Shown: piece after piece, positions 47,158-55,766 of the stretch
Position numbering within the stretch: the stretch's first letter is position 1
Layout: each line of letters opens with the position of its first letter
NCBI GenBank assembly: GCA_017527825.1
Contig: JAFXPO010000028.1
Span: forward strand, 1 to 64,000
Length of the DNA stretch: 64,000 bases
Reading direction: 5' to 3'
From: Oscillospiraceae bacterium
GTDB taxonomy: Bacteria > Bacillota > Clostridia > Oscillospirales > Oscillospiraceae
Position numbers and translations under genes: made by a program
Notes under the pieces: generated by a model
What the model was told of the DNA's origin: nothing
The model's database searches: none
The model's input: the letters and a program-made list of their open reading frames with translations, nothing else

Positions 47158-47249
47158 GCTCAGGCATATTCCCCGGCCTCGTTTGCGGACAGTCCACCTG
47201 CTCCCTGACGCAGCCGCGGGAGAATCAAACGAAAGGTGGAACACAATCC

Positions 47250-47516
47250 ATGATGCTCAAAGACCAGAAGACCTCCATCATTGAGGCTAACCGTACCCAC
47301 GAAAACGACACCGGCTCCCCCGAAGTGCAGGTCGCCATTCTCACCGAGCGCATCAACCAGCTCACCGAGCACCTCAAGGTACACGCCCACGACAACCACT
47401 CCCGCCGCGGTCTGTACAAGATGATCGGTAAGCGCCGCAGTCTGCTCGACTACCTCATGAAGAAGGACATCGAGCGCTATCGTGCGCTGATCGCCAAGCT
47501 CGGCATTCGTAAGTAA
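47250..47516 (+). CDS. rpsO: Ribosomal protein S15
   Basis: This 88-residue small-subunit protein has the family motifs [40 protein letters not shown] and RRSLLDYL. Two ATG codons are adjacent; the first (47250) is closer to the AAGGTGG site. It is followed by a terminator-like hairpin and then pnp, the usual rpsO-pnp order. Confidence 0.95.
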   Translation: MMLKDQKTSIIEANRTHENDTGSPEVQVAILTERINQLTEHLKVHAHDNHSRRGLYKMIGKRRSLLDYLMKKDIERYRALIAKLGIRK

Positions 47517-47526
47517 ACAGCGCAGT

Positions 47527-47559
47527 CGCGGGGGAAGTGCCGCTTCCCCCGCGTCTTTT
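47527..47559 (+). terminator. Terminator or attenuator between rpsO and pnp
   Basis: An 11-bp perfect stem CGCGGGGGAAG/CTTCCCCCGCG with a TGCCG loop and TCTTTTC. No separate pnp promoter is clear, so it may be leaky. Confidence 0.75.
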
Positions 47560-47578
47560 CGTATCTATCCCCCGCGTC

Positions 47579-47664
47579 CGGGAGCCGTTTTTCTCTTTTA
47601 GCAGTTGATTTTGCGGTCGAAGCTCGGCCTTGAAATCAAGTGCTAAAGGCTGGACAGGCTCCCG
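47579..47664 (+). ncRNA. Nested-helix structured leader of pnp
   Basis: Four nested stems form one long hairpin: CGGGAGCC/GGCTCCCG (47579-47586 with 47657-47664), TTTAGCA/TGCTAAA (47597-47603 with 47641-47647), TTGATTT/AAATCAA (47605-47611 with 47633-47639) and GGTCGA/TCGGCC (47615-47620 with 47624-47629). It ends 27 bases before the pnp start. In other bacteria a pnp leader hairpin is cut and then degraded by PNPase itself (autoregulation). Confidence 0.7.
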
Positions 47665-47691
47665 AAGAATCATTTCAAAAGGAGATATGCA

Positions 47692-49824
47692 ATGTCAACC
47701 ATCATCACCAAGAGACAGTTCCCCAATTATCACAAGTATGAGCTGGAGGTGGCGGGTCGCCCCCTGTTCCTTGAGGTCGGCAAGCTGGCGGAGTTGGCGA
47801 ACGCCGCCGTCATGGTCGGCTACGGCGACACCCGCGTGCTGGTGTGCGTCACCGCCGCGCCCCGTCCCCGCGACGGCGTGGACTTTTTCCCCATGTCCGT
47901 GGACTTTGAGGAGAAGCTCTATTCCGTGGGCCGCATCCCCGGCAGCTTCAACCGCCGCGAGGGTCGTCCCGGCGAGAAGGGCATCCTGACCGCCCGCGTC
48001 ATCGACCGCCCCATCCGCCCGCTCTTCCCGTATGACTTCCGCAACGACGTGTCCATCATGGCGACCGTCATGGCGGTCGATCACGACTGCTCCCCCGAGA
48101 TCGCGTCCCTCATCGGCGCGTCCGCTGCGCTCGCCATCTCCGATATCCCCTGGAACGGGCCCATCGGCGCGCTGAAGGTCGGCCTGGTCGACGGTCAGCT
48201 GGTGCTGAACCCGACGAGCGAGCAGCGCAAGGTCTCCGACCTCGACGTGACCGTGGTCTCCACGGGCAAGAAGGTCGTCATGATCGAGGCGGGCGCCAAC
48301 GAGGTGCCCAACGATCAGATGCTCGCCGCCATCAAGCTGGCGCACGAGGAGAACCAGAAGCAGGTCAACCTCATCAACCAGATGGTTGCCGAGATCGGCA
48401 AGCCCAAGTTTGACTATCCGCACGCGGACTTCGACACCGAGCTGTTCGACAAGATCTGCGCCGACTTCATGGACGAGGCGAAGGCAGCCATGGACACCGA
48501 CGACAAGAACATCCGCGAGTCCCGCTGGAACGAGATGATCGAGCACTGGCATGAGAAGTACCTCGCCGACCATGAGAACATGGACCAGTACCTTGAGGAG
48601 ATCACCTACAAGCTCCAGAAGAAGATCGTCAAGGCGTGGCTGCTGGAGGGTCATCGTGTGGACGGCCGCCAGAAGAACGAGATCCGTCCCCTCTCCGCCG
48701 AGGTCGGCGTCCTGCCCCGCGTCCACGGTTCGGGTCTGTTCACCCGCGGTCAGACGCAGGTGCTCTCCGTCTGCACCCTCGATACCCTGTCCGCCAATCA
48801 GAAGCTGGACACCATCTGGGAAGAGACCGAGAAACGCTATATGCACCACTACAACTTCCCCAGCTACTCCGTCGGCGAGGCGAAGCCCGCCCGCAGCCCC
48901 GGCCGTCGTGAGATCGGTCACGGCGCCCTTGCCGAGCGCGCGCTGCTGCCCGTCATCCCCTCCGAGGAGGAGTTCCCCTACGCCATCCGCGTCGTGTCCG
49001 AGGTGGTCAGCTCCAACGGCTCCACGTCCCAAGGTTCCATCTGCGGCTCCACGCTGGCGCTGATGGACGCGGGCGTACCCATCAAGGCGCCCGTCGCGGG
49101 CATCTCCTGCGGTCTCATTCAGGACGGCGACGACTTCACCACCTTCATCGATATTCAGGGCGTGGAGGACTTCCACGGCGAGATGGACTTCAAGGTCGCC
49201 GGTACAAAGAAGGGCATCACCGCCATCCAGATGGACCTCAAGAACGACGGTCTGACCATGGCGATCATCGAGAACGCGCTGGACATCACCTACGACGCCC
49301 GCTGCCAGATTCTCGACCAGATCATGCTGCCCGTCATCTCCGAGCCGCGCCCTGAGGTCAGCCCCTACGCGCCGAAGATGATCACCATGCACATCGACCC
49401 CGACCGCATCCGTGAGGTCATCGGCAAGGGCGGAAGCGTGATCCAGAAGATCGTTGCCGATACCGGCGCGAAGGTCGATATCGACGACGACGGCACCATC
49501 CACATCTCCTCCCCCAACGCCGCCGCCTGCGACGCCGCGAAGAAGTGCATCGACGACATCGTGTTCGTCCCTGAGGTGGGCAAGCTGTACTACGGTCGCG
49601 TCGTGCGCCTGATGCAGTTCGGCGCGTTCGTGGAGATCGCGCCGGGCAAGGACGGTCTCGTCCACATTTCCCGCCTCGACAAGAAGCGCGTGGAGAAGGT
49701 CGAGGACGTGGTCTCCGTCGGTGACATGATCTGGGTCAAGTTCATGGAGATCGATGAGAAGGGTCGCTGGAACCTCTCCCGCAAGGACGCTCTCATGGAG
49801 ATCGAAGCCCAGCAGGCAAAATAA
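47692..49824 (+). CDS. pnp: Polyribonucleotide nucleotidyltransferase
   Basis: This 3'-5' phosphorolytic exoribonuclease has 710 residues. It has two RNase PH domains (VGYGDTRVLV, GRPGEKGILTARVIDRPIRPLFP, and FPSYSVGEAKPARSPGRREIGHGALAERAL), a KH domain (IREVIGKGGSVIQKI) and an S1 domain (YYGRVVRLMQFGAFVEIAPGKDGLVHIS). The start follows AAAAGGAGA. Confidence 0.98.
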   Translation: MSTIITKRQFPNYHKYELEVAGRPLFLEVGKLAELANAAVMVGYGDTRVLVCVTAAPRPRDGVDFFPMSVDFEEKLYSVGRIPGSFNRREGRPGEKGILTARVIDRPIRPLFPYDFRNDVSIMATVMAVDHDCSPEIASLIGASAALAISDIPWNGPIGALKVGLVDGQLVLNPTSEQRKVSDLDVTVVSTGKKVVMIEAGANEVPNDQMLAAIKLAHEENQKQVNLINQMVAEIGKPKFDYPHADFDTELFDKICADFMDEAKAAMDTDDKNIRESRWNEMIEHWHEKYLADHENMDQYLEEITYKLQKKIVKAWLLEGHRVDGRQKNEIRPLSAEVGVLPRVHGSGLFTRGQTQVLSVCTLDTLSANQKLDTIWEETEKRYMHHYNFPSYSVGEAKPARSPGRREIGHGALAERALLPVIPSEEEFPYAIRVVSEVVSSNGSTSQGSICGSTLALMDAGVPIKAPVAGISCGLIQDGDDFTTFIDIQGVEDFHGEMDFKVAGTKKGITAIQMDLKNDGLTMAIIENALDITYDARCQILDQIMLPVISEPRPEVSPYAPKMITMHIDPDRIREVIGKGGSVIQKIVADTGAKVDIDDDGTIHISSPNAAACDAAKKCIDDIVFVPEVGKLYYGRVVRLMQFGAFVEIAPGKDGLVHISRLDKKRVEKVEDVVSVGDMIWVKFMEIDEKGRWNLSRKDALMEIEAQQAK

Positions 49825-49839
49825 TATGGAACCACGCAG

Positions 49840-49867
49840 AGCCCGGACGGTTTCGTCCGGGCTTTGT
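49840..49867 (+). terminator. Terminator of pnp
   Basis: Stem AGCCCGGACG/CGTCCGGGCT with a GTTT loop, then TTGTTG. Confidence 0.8.
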
Positions 49868-49910
49868 TGCATTCGCGCCTTAACAAAATGTAAACATCGA
49901 CAGGTGTTCC

Positions 49911-49939
49911 TTGACGCTGACAGCCCCGTGTGATATAGT
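49911..49939 (+). promoter_or_regulatory. Promoter of the small zinc-ribbon gene
   Basis: TTGACG (49911-49916), a 17-base spacer and TATAGT (49934-49939). Confidence 0.7.
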
Positions 49940-49986
49940 GCGTCTGGTTCAGAGACTTTATTTTTTAAAGTGAAAGAGGATAACAC

Positions 49987-50157
49987 ATGTCGAAGGAAAT
50001 CATCCGTTGCCCGTATTGCGGCGGAGGCATGCTGGCGAACCAGGAGATCTGTCCGAACTGCGGCGCCCGGAACCGGTTGCTGTTTTATAATAAATGGTGG
50101 TTCTGGATGGCGCTGGGCGTACTGCTGGTTGCCATCGGCCTGCTCGTGATTTACTGA
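49987..50157 (+). CDS. Small zinc-ribbon membrane protein
   Basis: This 56-residue product has two CxxC knuckles (CPYCGG at residues 8-13 and CPNCGA at 22-27) forming a zinc ribbon, followed by a basic-aromatic segment (NRLLFYNKWW) and one C-terminal membrane helix (FWMALGVLLVAIGLLVI). The zinc ribbon should face the cytoplasm. It has its own good promoter and terminator, so it is very likely a real gene despite its size. I do not know its function. It starts with ATG; the upstream site AAAGAGGA is weak-to-moderate. Confidence 0.85.
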   Translation: MSKEIIRCPYCGGGMLANQEICPNCGARNRLLFYNKWWFWMALGVLLVAIGLLVIY

Positions 50158-50166
50158 TATCACAGA

Positions 50167-50201
50167 GAGAGGGAGGGGCGTTCGCCCCTCCCTCTCATTA
50201 T
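50167..50201 (+). terminator. Terminator of the zinc-ribbon gene
   Basis: A 14-bp perfect stem GAGAGGGAGGGGCG with a two-base TT loop, then ATTATTTG. Confidence 0.8.
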
Positions 50202-50204
50202 TTG

Positions 50205-50233
50205 TTGAAAAAGACGCTGAATACTGGTAGAAT
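50205..50233 (+). promoter_or_regulatory. Promoter of mnmE
   Basis: TTGAAA (50205-50210), a 17-base spacer and TAGAAT (50228-50233). Confidence 0.6.
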
Positions 50234-50259
50234 AAAGTATCAAATCAAGGGAGCTGCCT

Positions 50260-51591
50260 ATGGATACCATTGCCGCCATTGCCACCGCCGCCGTACCCGC
50301 CGCCGTGGGCATCGTGCGATTGAGCGGGGAGAATACTCCATTCGTGCTGGACGCGGTGTTTACCCCCGCGAGCGGTCTGCCCATGTCTCAGCAGCCGCCC
50401 CGCCGCATGGTTTACGGCGCGGTGCGCGACGCGCAGGGGCGCGTCATTGATCACGCGCTGGCGGTGCGTTTTTCCGCCGAGCATTCGTATACCGGCGAGA
50501 GCGGTGCGGAAATCCACTGCCACGGCTCCCCCGTGGTGCTCAACGAGACCCTTGCCGCGGCGTTCGCTGCCGGGGCGAGACAGGCGAAGGCGGGCGAGTT
50601 CACCAAGCGCGCGTTCCTCCACGGCAAAATGGACCTCACCGAAGCGGAAGCCGTGGTGGATCTGGTGGACGCGGAGACCGCCGAAGCGGCGCGTAACGCC
50701 GCCGGACAGGTGGACGGCGCGCTGCGGCGTCTGGCGGAGCGAAGCTACGACGCCCTGCTGGACATTGCCAGCCGCTTTTATGCCGTGGTGGACTACCCCG
50801 ACGAGGACATTGCCTACGCTTCCCCTGCGGAGGTGGAAGCGACACTCGCGGAGACCGAAGCCGCTCTTGCCGACCTGCTCGCGACCTACGCGCGCGGCAG
50901 ATTCGTCAAATCCGGCGTTGCCACCGCCATCGTCGGCGCGCCGAACGCGGGCAAGTCGTCGCTTTTGAACCGTTTGGTGGGCTACGACCGCGCTATCGTT
51001 ACCGATATCGCGGGAACCACCCGCGACACGGTGGAGGAATCCGCCATCGTCGGCGGGATTCGTCTGCGGCTCATCGATACCGCCGGGCTGCGGGATACCG
51101 ACGACGCGGTGGAGCGGCTGGGTGTGGAGCGCTCCCGGAAAGCCATCGAAAGCGCCGACCTGATTCTGGCGCTGATCGACGGCAGCCGCCCGGAGACGCC
51201 GGAGGACGCGGAGACGCTGGCGCTGGCGAAGGCAAGCGGCAAGCCGTGCTTGCTGCTGCGCACCAAGCGCGACCTCGGCGGCGGCGGGGACGGCATTGCC
51301 GTCTCCAGTGTCACCGGCGAGGGCTTTGACGCGCTGGAGTCCGCCGTCGCGGCGCTGTTCCCGACGCCGCAAGCCGGAACGCTGCTGACCAACGCGCGTC
51401 AGGCGGATGCCGTGCGCCGCGCGTTGACGGCGGTTCGCGCGGCGCTGGATGCCTTGCGCGGCGGCGTGACGCCAGATGTGGTGCTCACGGAGGTGGAAGC
51501 CGCCTCCAACGCCCTCGGAGAGTTGACCGGGCGCACCGCGCGGGAGGACATGGTGTCGCGGATTTTTGAGCGCTTCTGCGTTGGCAAATAA
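50260..51591 (+). CDS. mnmE: tRNA modification GTPase MnmE
   Basis: With MnmG, this protein modifies the wobble uridine of some tRNAs. The 443-residue protein has an N-terminal folate-binding domain, an inserted G domain with G1 GAPNAGKSS near residue 227, G2 and G3 (TDIAGTTRDTVEE, DTAGLRDTDD), and the C-terminal catalytic cysteine motif FCVGK. MnmG is not in the window. It starts after AAGGGAG. Confidence 0.95.
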   Translation: MDTIAAIATAAVPAAVGIVRLSGENTPFVLDAVFTPASGLPMSQQPPRRMVYGAVRDAQGRVIDHALAVRFSAEHSYTGESGAEIHCHGSPVVLNETLAAAFAAGARQAKAGEFTKRAFLHGKMDLTEAEAVVDLVDAETAEAARNAAGQVDGALRRLAERSYDALLDIASRFYAVVDYPDEDIAYASPAEVEATLAETEAALADLLATYARGRFVKSGVATAIVGAPNAGKSSLLNRLVGYDRAIVTDIAGTTRDTVEESAIVGGIRLRLIDTAGLRDTDDAVERLGVERSRKAIESADLILALIDGSRPETPEDAETLALAKASGKPCLLLRTKRDLGGGGDGIAVSSVTGEGFDALESAVAALFPTPQAGTLLTNARQADAVRRALTAVRAALDALRGGVTPDVVLTEVEAASNALGELTGRTAREDMVSRIFERFCVGK

Positions 51592-51598
51592 TCAGTGG

Positions 51599-51627
51599 TT
51601 GCGTTTTTTCCACGATTGTGGTATAAA
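51599..51627 (+). promoter_or_regulatory. Promoter of degV-prmA
   Basis: TTGCGT (51599-51604), a 17-base spacer and TATAAA (51622-51627). Confidence 0.55.
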
Positions 51628-51673
51628 AGAAAAGGTAACGTAGTTTTTGAAATCAGATTCAGGAGGGACGAAT

Positions 51674-52549
51674 ATGCGTGATTACGTCATTATGACGGAT
51701 AGCTGCTGCGATCTCAGCGCGGCAGAGGTCGCGGAGAGCCATCTGGTCGTGGTGCCGCTGACTTTCACCATGGACGGCGTCACCCGCAGGGACACGCCGG
51801 ATCATGCGGAGATGTCGCCGCAGGAGTTTTACAAGAATATCCGCGCCGGGAAGCAGTGTACCACTGCCGCCGTCAACGTGGGCGACTTCACGGACGCTAT
51901 GCGCGCAGTGCTGCTGGAGGGAAAGGACATCCTGTGCGTCAATTTCTCCAGCGCTCTGTCCACCACCTATCAATCCGCGTGTATCGCGGCGGACGAGCTG
52001 CGTCAGGAGTTCCCCGAAAGCCGCATTATAGTGATAGACTCATTGGCAGCTTCCAGAGGACAGGGTATGTTGGTCTGGTATGCCGCAAGGAAAAAGGCTG
52101 AAAATAAGTCTATTGATGAGGTAGCGGAGTGGGTTCGGAAGATGGCGCCGCACCAGGATCACTGGTTCACGGTGGCGGACCTCAACCATTTACGTCGAGG
52201 CGGACGGCTTAACGCTACCAGCGCCGTTGTCGGCACCGTGCTTTCGATCAAGCCCATCATGCACACCGACGCGGAGGGCAAGCTGACCCCGGTGTCCAAG
52301 TCGCGCGGCATGAAGCAGGCGCTGACGGAGCTGGTCAACAAGATGGACGAGCTGGGCACTCGCCCGCTGAGCGAGCAGACGGTGTTTATTTGCCACGCCG
52401 ATGCGCAGGATAGCGTGGACTATGTGGTAAGTCTACTGAAAAAACGCTTCGGTGTGACCGATGTCCGCGCCGATTACATCGGGCCGGTCATCGGCTCTCA
52501 CACCGGTGCGGGTACGCTGGGACTGTTCTTCTTTGGGAGCGAGCGATGA
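51674..52549 (+). CDS. DegV-family fatty acid-binding protein
   Basis: This 291-residue protein has the DegV fold. Motifs are IMTDSCCDLSAAEV, CVNFSSALSTTYQSA and IVIDSLAASRGQGMLVW, then DLNHLRRGGRLNATSAVVGTVLSIKPIMH. Family members (FakB) present fatty acids to a kinase for phospholipid synthesis. The start at 51674 follows AGGAGGGA. Its end overlaps prmA (ATGA). Confidence 0.92.
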   Translation: MRDYVIMTDSCCDLSAAEVAESHLVVVPLTFTMDGVTRRDTPDHAEMSPQEFYKNIRAGKQCTTAAVNVGDFTDAMRAVLLEGKDILCVNFSSALSTTYQSACIAADELRQEFPESRIIVIDSLAASRGQGMLVWYAARKKAENKSIDEVAEWVRKMAPHQDHWFTVADLNHLRRGGRLNATSAVVGTVLSIKPIMHTDAEGKLTPVSKSRGMKQALTELVNKMDELGTRPLSEQTVFICHADAQDSVDYVVSLLKKRFGVTDVRADYIGPVIGSHTGAGTLGLFFFGSER

Positions 52550-53499
52550 AGTGGATAGAACTGCACATTGACACCGTTCCCGCGGGGATCGACGCGGTTA
52601 CAGAGCTGCTCGCCGCCAATGAAATAGACTCATTGATGATAGACGAAGAAGGCGAGTTCAAGGATTTTCTCGAAAACAACAGGCAGTATTGGGACTATGT
52701 GGACGACAAGCTGCTTGACGAAAAGCGTGGCAAGTGCCGCGTCACCTTCTATCTGGAAGAAAACTCGGAGGGCTGGAACCGGCTGGCGCAGGTGCGGATC
52801 ATGCTCTCCGCGCTCAAGAAGCAGCACCCGGAGTATGCCCCGCTGATCCTGTCCATGGAGAACGTGGCAGACGAGGATTGGGAGAACAACTGGAAGCAGT
52901 TCTACAAGCCCATGGAGATCGGCGAACGGCTGCTGGTGGTGCCGGAATGGGAGCAGACGGAGGACGCGTCGCGGGTGAAGCTGATTTTGAATCCGGGGCT
53001 GACCTTCGGGACCGGCAGCCACGCCACCACGCGACTGTGCCTGACGGCGCTGGACCGCCTGATCCACGGCGGCGAAAAGGTGCTGGATTTGGGCTGTGGC
53101 AGCGGTATTCTCTCCATTGCGGCGCTGCGCCTGGGCGCGGAGCGGGCGTTTGCCTGCGACGTGGACCCCACATGCGTAAATGTTGCCTACGAGAACGCCG
53201 CGCTCAACGGCGTCGATCGTGACCGCTACACCGTCCGCGCCGGTGACGTGACAGCGGACAAGGAGCTGCAGCGCGAATTCGGCGGAGACTATGACGTGGT
53301 GGTGGCGAACATCGTTGCGGACGTCATCATTGCCCTTGCGCCGCGCGTGCGACCGCTGCTGAAGGCGGGCGGTGTGTTCGTGTGCTCCGGCATCATTGAC
53401 GATCGCGCCGCGGAGGTGAAGCAGAAGCTCCTCGACGCGGGCTGGATCATCGAGGAGGAGCGCAGTTCGGAGGGTTGGTTTTCGTATTCATGCCGCTGA
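52546..53499 (+). CDS. prmA: Ribosomal protein L11 methyltransferase
   Basis: This SAM-dependent enzyme methylates L11. The 317-residue protein has an N-terminal recognition domain and a class I methyltransferase core: PGLTFGTGSHATTRLCL, LDLGCGSGILSIAALRLGA and VVANIVADVIIALAPRVRPLLKAGG. Both key Gly motifs are intact. Four-base overlap with the degV-type gene indicates coupling. Confidence 0.95.
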   Translation: MKWIELHIDTVPAGIDAVTELLAANEIDSLMIDEEGEFKDFLENNRQYWDYVDDKLLDEKRGKCRVTFYLEENSEGWNRLAQVRIMLSALKKQHPEYAPLILSMENVADEDWENNWKQFYKPMEIGERLLVVPEWEQTEDASRVKLILNPGLTFGTGSHATTRLCLTALDRLIHGGEKVLDLGCGSGILSIAALRLGAERAFACDVDPTCVNVAYENAALNGVDRDRYTVRAGDVTADKELQREFGGDYDVVVANIVADVIIALAPRVRPLLKAGGVFVCSGIIDDRAAEVKQKLLDAGWIIEEERSSEGWFSYSCR

Positions 53500-53513
53500 T
53501 GGCGGCTTAAACC

Positions 53514-53543
53514 AAAAAAGAGGCTCGAAAGAGCCTCTTTTTT
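53514..53543 (+). terminator. Bidirectional terminator after prmA
   Basis: A 13-bp stem AAAAAAGAGGCTC/GAGCCTCTTTTTT with a GAAA tetraloop, T-rich on both strands. Confidence 0.88.
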
Positions 53544-53603
53544 CTATGGACTTACAGAAGCGACAAAAGCAGAAGCCGCAAAAACAGAAAAAATATAACA
53601 GAC

Positions 53604-54101
53604 TTACGGGAGATCGGGCATGGAGTCATCGCAATCGATCCACCGGGAAACAGGCACCACCTCGAACTCCGTGGGAGTGCGGCGGATCACCACGCGCTCC
53701 AGTCCCGCGTTGATGATCTGGCGGCGGCACATGGAGCAGGAATCGGCGTCTCCGAGCAGCTCACCGGAGGCGGCGTCGCGCCCCACCAGATAGATGGTAC
53801 CGCCCACCATATCGCGTCTGGAGGCGGATATGATGGCGTTCGCCTCGGCGTGCACGCTGCGGCACAGCTCGTAGCGCTGACCGCGCGGAACCTGCATCGC
53901 TTCCCTCGTGCAATAGCCTAAGTCTACGCAGTTTTTGCGCCCTCGCGGAGCGCCGTTATAGCCCGTGGAGATGATCTCATCGTTCTTGACGATGATCGCT
54001 CCATAGACTCGCCGGAGACAGGTCGCCCGCTCGGTGACGGTCTGCGCGATGTCGAGATAGTAGTTCTCCTTGCTGACACGATCTATTGTGGCGCCACTCA
54101 T
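53604..54101 (-). CDS. Deoxycytidylate deaminase-like protein (ComEB type)
   Basis: This 165-residue zinc deaminase has CHAEANAI-like SVHAEANAII and SCSMCRRQI as zinc ligands with the catalytic Glu, plus TGYNGAPRGRKNC. It should turn dCMP to dUMP for dTMP synthesis. The start at 54101 follows GGAGGTG; a longer frame extends into AT-rich intergenic DNA. The nearby tdk gene fits a thymidylate theme. Confidence 0.9.
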   Translation of the reverse strand: MSGATIDRVSKENYYLDIAQTVTERATCLRRVYGAIIVKNDEIISTGYNGAPRGRKNCVDLGYCTREAMQVPRGQRYELCRSVHAEANAIISASRRDMVGGTIYLVGRDAASGELLGDADSCSMCRRQIINAGLERVVIRRTPTEFEVVPVSRWIDCDDSMPDLP

Positions 54102-54208
54102 CAGTCTACACCTCCATGAATCAAAAATCACAAAATTGTGAATAACGGCGAATAACACGCATAAAACCGATTGAGATAGTCCGTGGGAAATGATTTCCCG
54201 TGGAACGG

Positions 54209-55081
54209 TCAAATTCCGCTGAAATCAAAAGTCGGGGTATATTCTTCTTTTGCGCTGGATTTTTCCTGCAAAAAGCCGTCAGAAATGCCGCAGGCATGCA
54301 GATATTCCACCGCGGCGCGATATTCCGCGCCGGTGATTCGTCTGGAAAGTGCGCCTTTTGCGCCATTTTGGGGCGTATACTGGCTCATCAGTGAGAATAA
54401 CACTTCACCGGACGAAAATCGGGACGATACAAGGTCAATCACCCGACGCGTGTTCTCCAACTGCCCCGGCAAAACCATGTGGCGGATGATGACGCCGCTT
54501 TTCAGCAGCCCATCCTCCCCAAAACGGCAGGGTCCCACCTGTCGCAGCATCTCCTCCACCGCCGAAATCGCGATCTCTGGATAGTTTTCCGCCTTGGATA
54601 AGTCGAAACTGAGCCGCGAATCGCCGTATTTGAAGTCGGGCAGATAGATTTGTACCTTCCCTTCCAGCGCACGCAGCTGCTCGACGCTTTCGTAGCCGCC
54701 GCAGTTCCAGACCACCGGCACCGGAAGCGGTTTTTCCAGCGCTTCCACGATCCACGGAGAGTAGATCGACGGCGTAACTAAGTCGATACAGTGGGCGCCC
54801 CGACCGATCAGTTCCTCAAATATTTCCCGCAGGCGAACGGGTGTGATGGGCTTGCCGAGGTGTTCGCGGGAGATGGCGCCGTTCTGGCAGTAAACACAGC
54901 CCAGATTGCAACCGGTGAAGAATACGCAGCCCGCGCCGCGCGTACCGGACAGGCACGGCTCCTCCCAGTGGTGGAGCATTGCCTTTGCCGCGACGATCCC
55001 GGCGGGCATGCCGCAATACCCCTCGCCGTGCGTCTCGGTGCGCAGGGCGTGGCAGTGGCGCGGACAGAGATCGCAAATCAT
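54209..55081 (-). CDS. PflX-like radical SAM protein
   Basis: This 290-residue iron-sulfur protein resembles pyruvate formate-lyase activating enzymes of the PflX group (COG1313). The SAM cluster is CNLGCVYC (Cys58, 62, 65). An N-terminal CDLCPRHC and GYCG set could bind a second cluster. The substrate is unknown. It overlaps the tdk stop (ATGA) and is the last gene of this operon; no terminator is obvious. Confidence 0.88.
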   Translation of the reverse strand: MICDLCPRHCHALRTETHGEGYCGMPAGIVAAKAMLHHWEEPCLSGTRGAGCVFFTGCNLGCVYCQNGAISREHLGKPITPVRLREIFEELIGRGAHCIDLVTPSIYSPWIVEALEKPLPVPVVWNCGGYESVEQLRALEGKVQIYLPDFKYGDSRLSFDLSKAENYPEIAISAVEEMLRQVGPCRFGEDGLLKSGVIIRHMVLPGQLENTRRVIDLVSSRFSSGEVLFSLMSQYTPQNGAKGALSRRITGAEYRAAVEYLHACGISDGFLQEKSSAKEEYTPTFDFSGI

Positions 55082-55665
55082 ACGCTGTTTGGCTTGAAAT
55101 CCGGTCCCAGATCGCCCCGCGACCAGTGCTTGCGGCATAGACCGATGTACTTGTCGTTGGCGCCCAGCACCACCTGCTCACCCTCCTTGAGGACGCGACC
55201 GGCGGCGTCAAAGCGGGCGTTGAACATCGCCTTTTTGCCGCACCAGCAGATCGTCTTGACTTCCTCCAGCTTGTCCGCCATAACCAGCAGCTCATAGCTG
55301 CCGGGGAATAGTTCGCCCCGGAAATCGGCTCTAAGTCCATAGCAAATGACGGGAATATCGCAGTCATCGACGAGGTGCACGAGGTACATGACCTCTTCCC
55401 GCGTCAGGAACTGTGCCTCGTCCACAATGATGCAGGCGTTTTTTTGCAGCTCGCTCTCCGGCATCGCCCGCATTTCGTGAAAATAGACGCACGGGAACTC
55501 TAAGCCGATTCGAGAATGGACCGTATGATCGCCGTCACGGGTGTCGAGCTGGGGCTTGACCAGCAAAGTCTGTTGTCCGCGCTCCTCATAGTTGAAGCGC
55601 GCCATCAACGCGTTGGCGGTTTTGGAGGACCCCATCGCGCCGTACTTGAAATAGAGTTGTGCCAT
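55078..55665 (-). CDS. tdk: Thymidine kinase
   Basis: This 195-residue type II thymidine kinase has P-loop YGAMGSSKTANALM, the DEAQFL motif (IIVDEAQFLTREEV), YGLRADFRGELFPGS and the zinc cysteines (CWCGKKAMFNAR and a later CRKHW). It starts after GCAAGGAGAAG. It phosphorylates salvaged thymidine. Confidence 0.95.
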   Translation of the reverse strand: MAQLYFKYGAMGSSKTANALMARFNYEERGQQTLLVKPQLDTRDGDHTVHSRIGLEFPCVYFHEMRAMPESELQKNACIIVDEAQFLTREEVMYLVHLVDDCDIPVICYGLRADFRGELFPGSYELLVMADKLEEVKTICWCGKKAMFNARFDAAGRVLKEGEQVVLGANDKYIGLCRKHWSRGDLGPDFKPNSV

Positions 55666-55766
55666 TGTGCTTCTCCTTGCAGTTGTTGATGCTTTTCCAT
55701 CGGAAACAGAAGCCTTTCAGGCGCGGATTGATTCTCAATCTCCCGAAGGATTCCGATTTGATTCAT
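55605..55766 (-). CDS. Doubtful small ORF coupled to mutY
   Basis: A 53-codon frame starts at an ATGA overlap with the mutY stop and runs through the mutY-tdk gap (MNQIGILREIENQSAPERLL), then out of frame over the first 61 bases of tdk. ATGA overlaps are common between real genes here, which is the only support. No motif is visible. It may be a chance frame. Confidence 0.2.
   Translation of the reverse strand: MNQIGILREIENQSAPERLLFPMEKHQQLQGEAQWHNSISSTARWGPPKPPTR

Noticed and set aside
47695..50163. 822-codon minus-strand frame opposite pnp
   Set aside because: Antisense shadow of pnp caused by GC-rich codon use; no family motif, and pnp on the plus strand is certain. The same applies to long frames opposite ileS (37744-40098), atpA (5627-7480), the symporter (45648-47138) and the transglutaminase-like gene (40146-42242).
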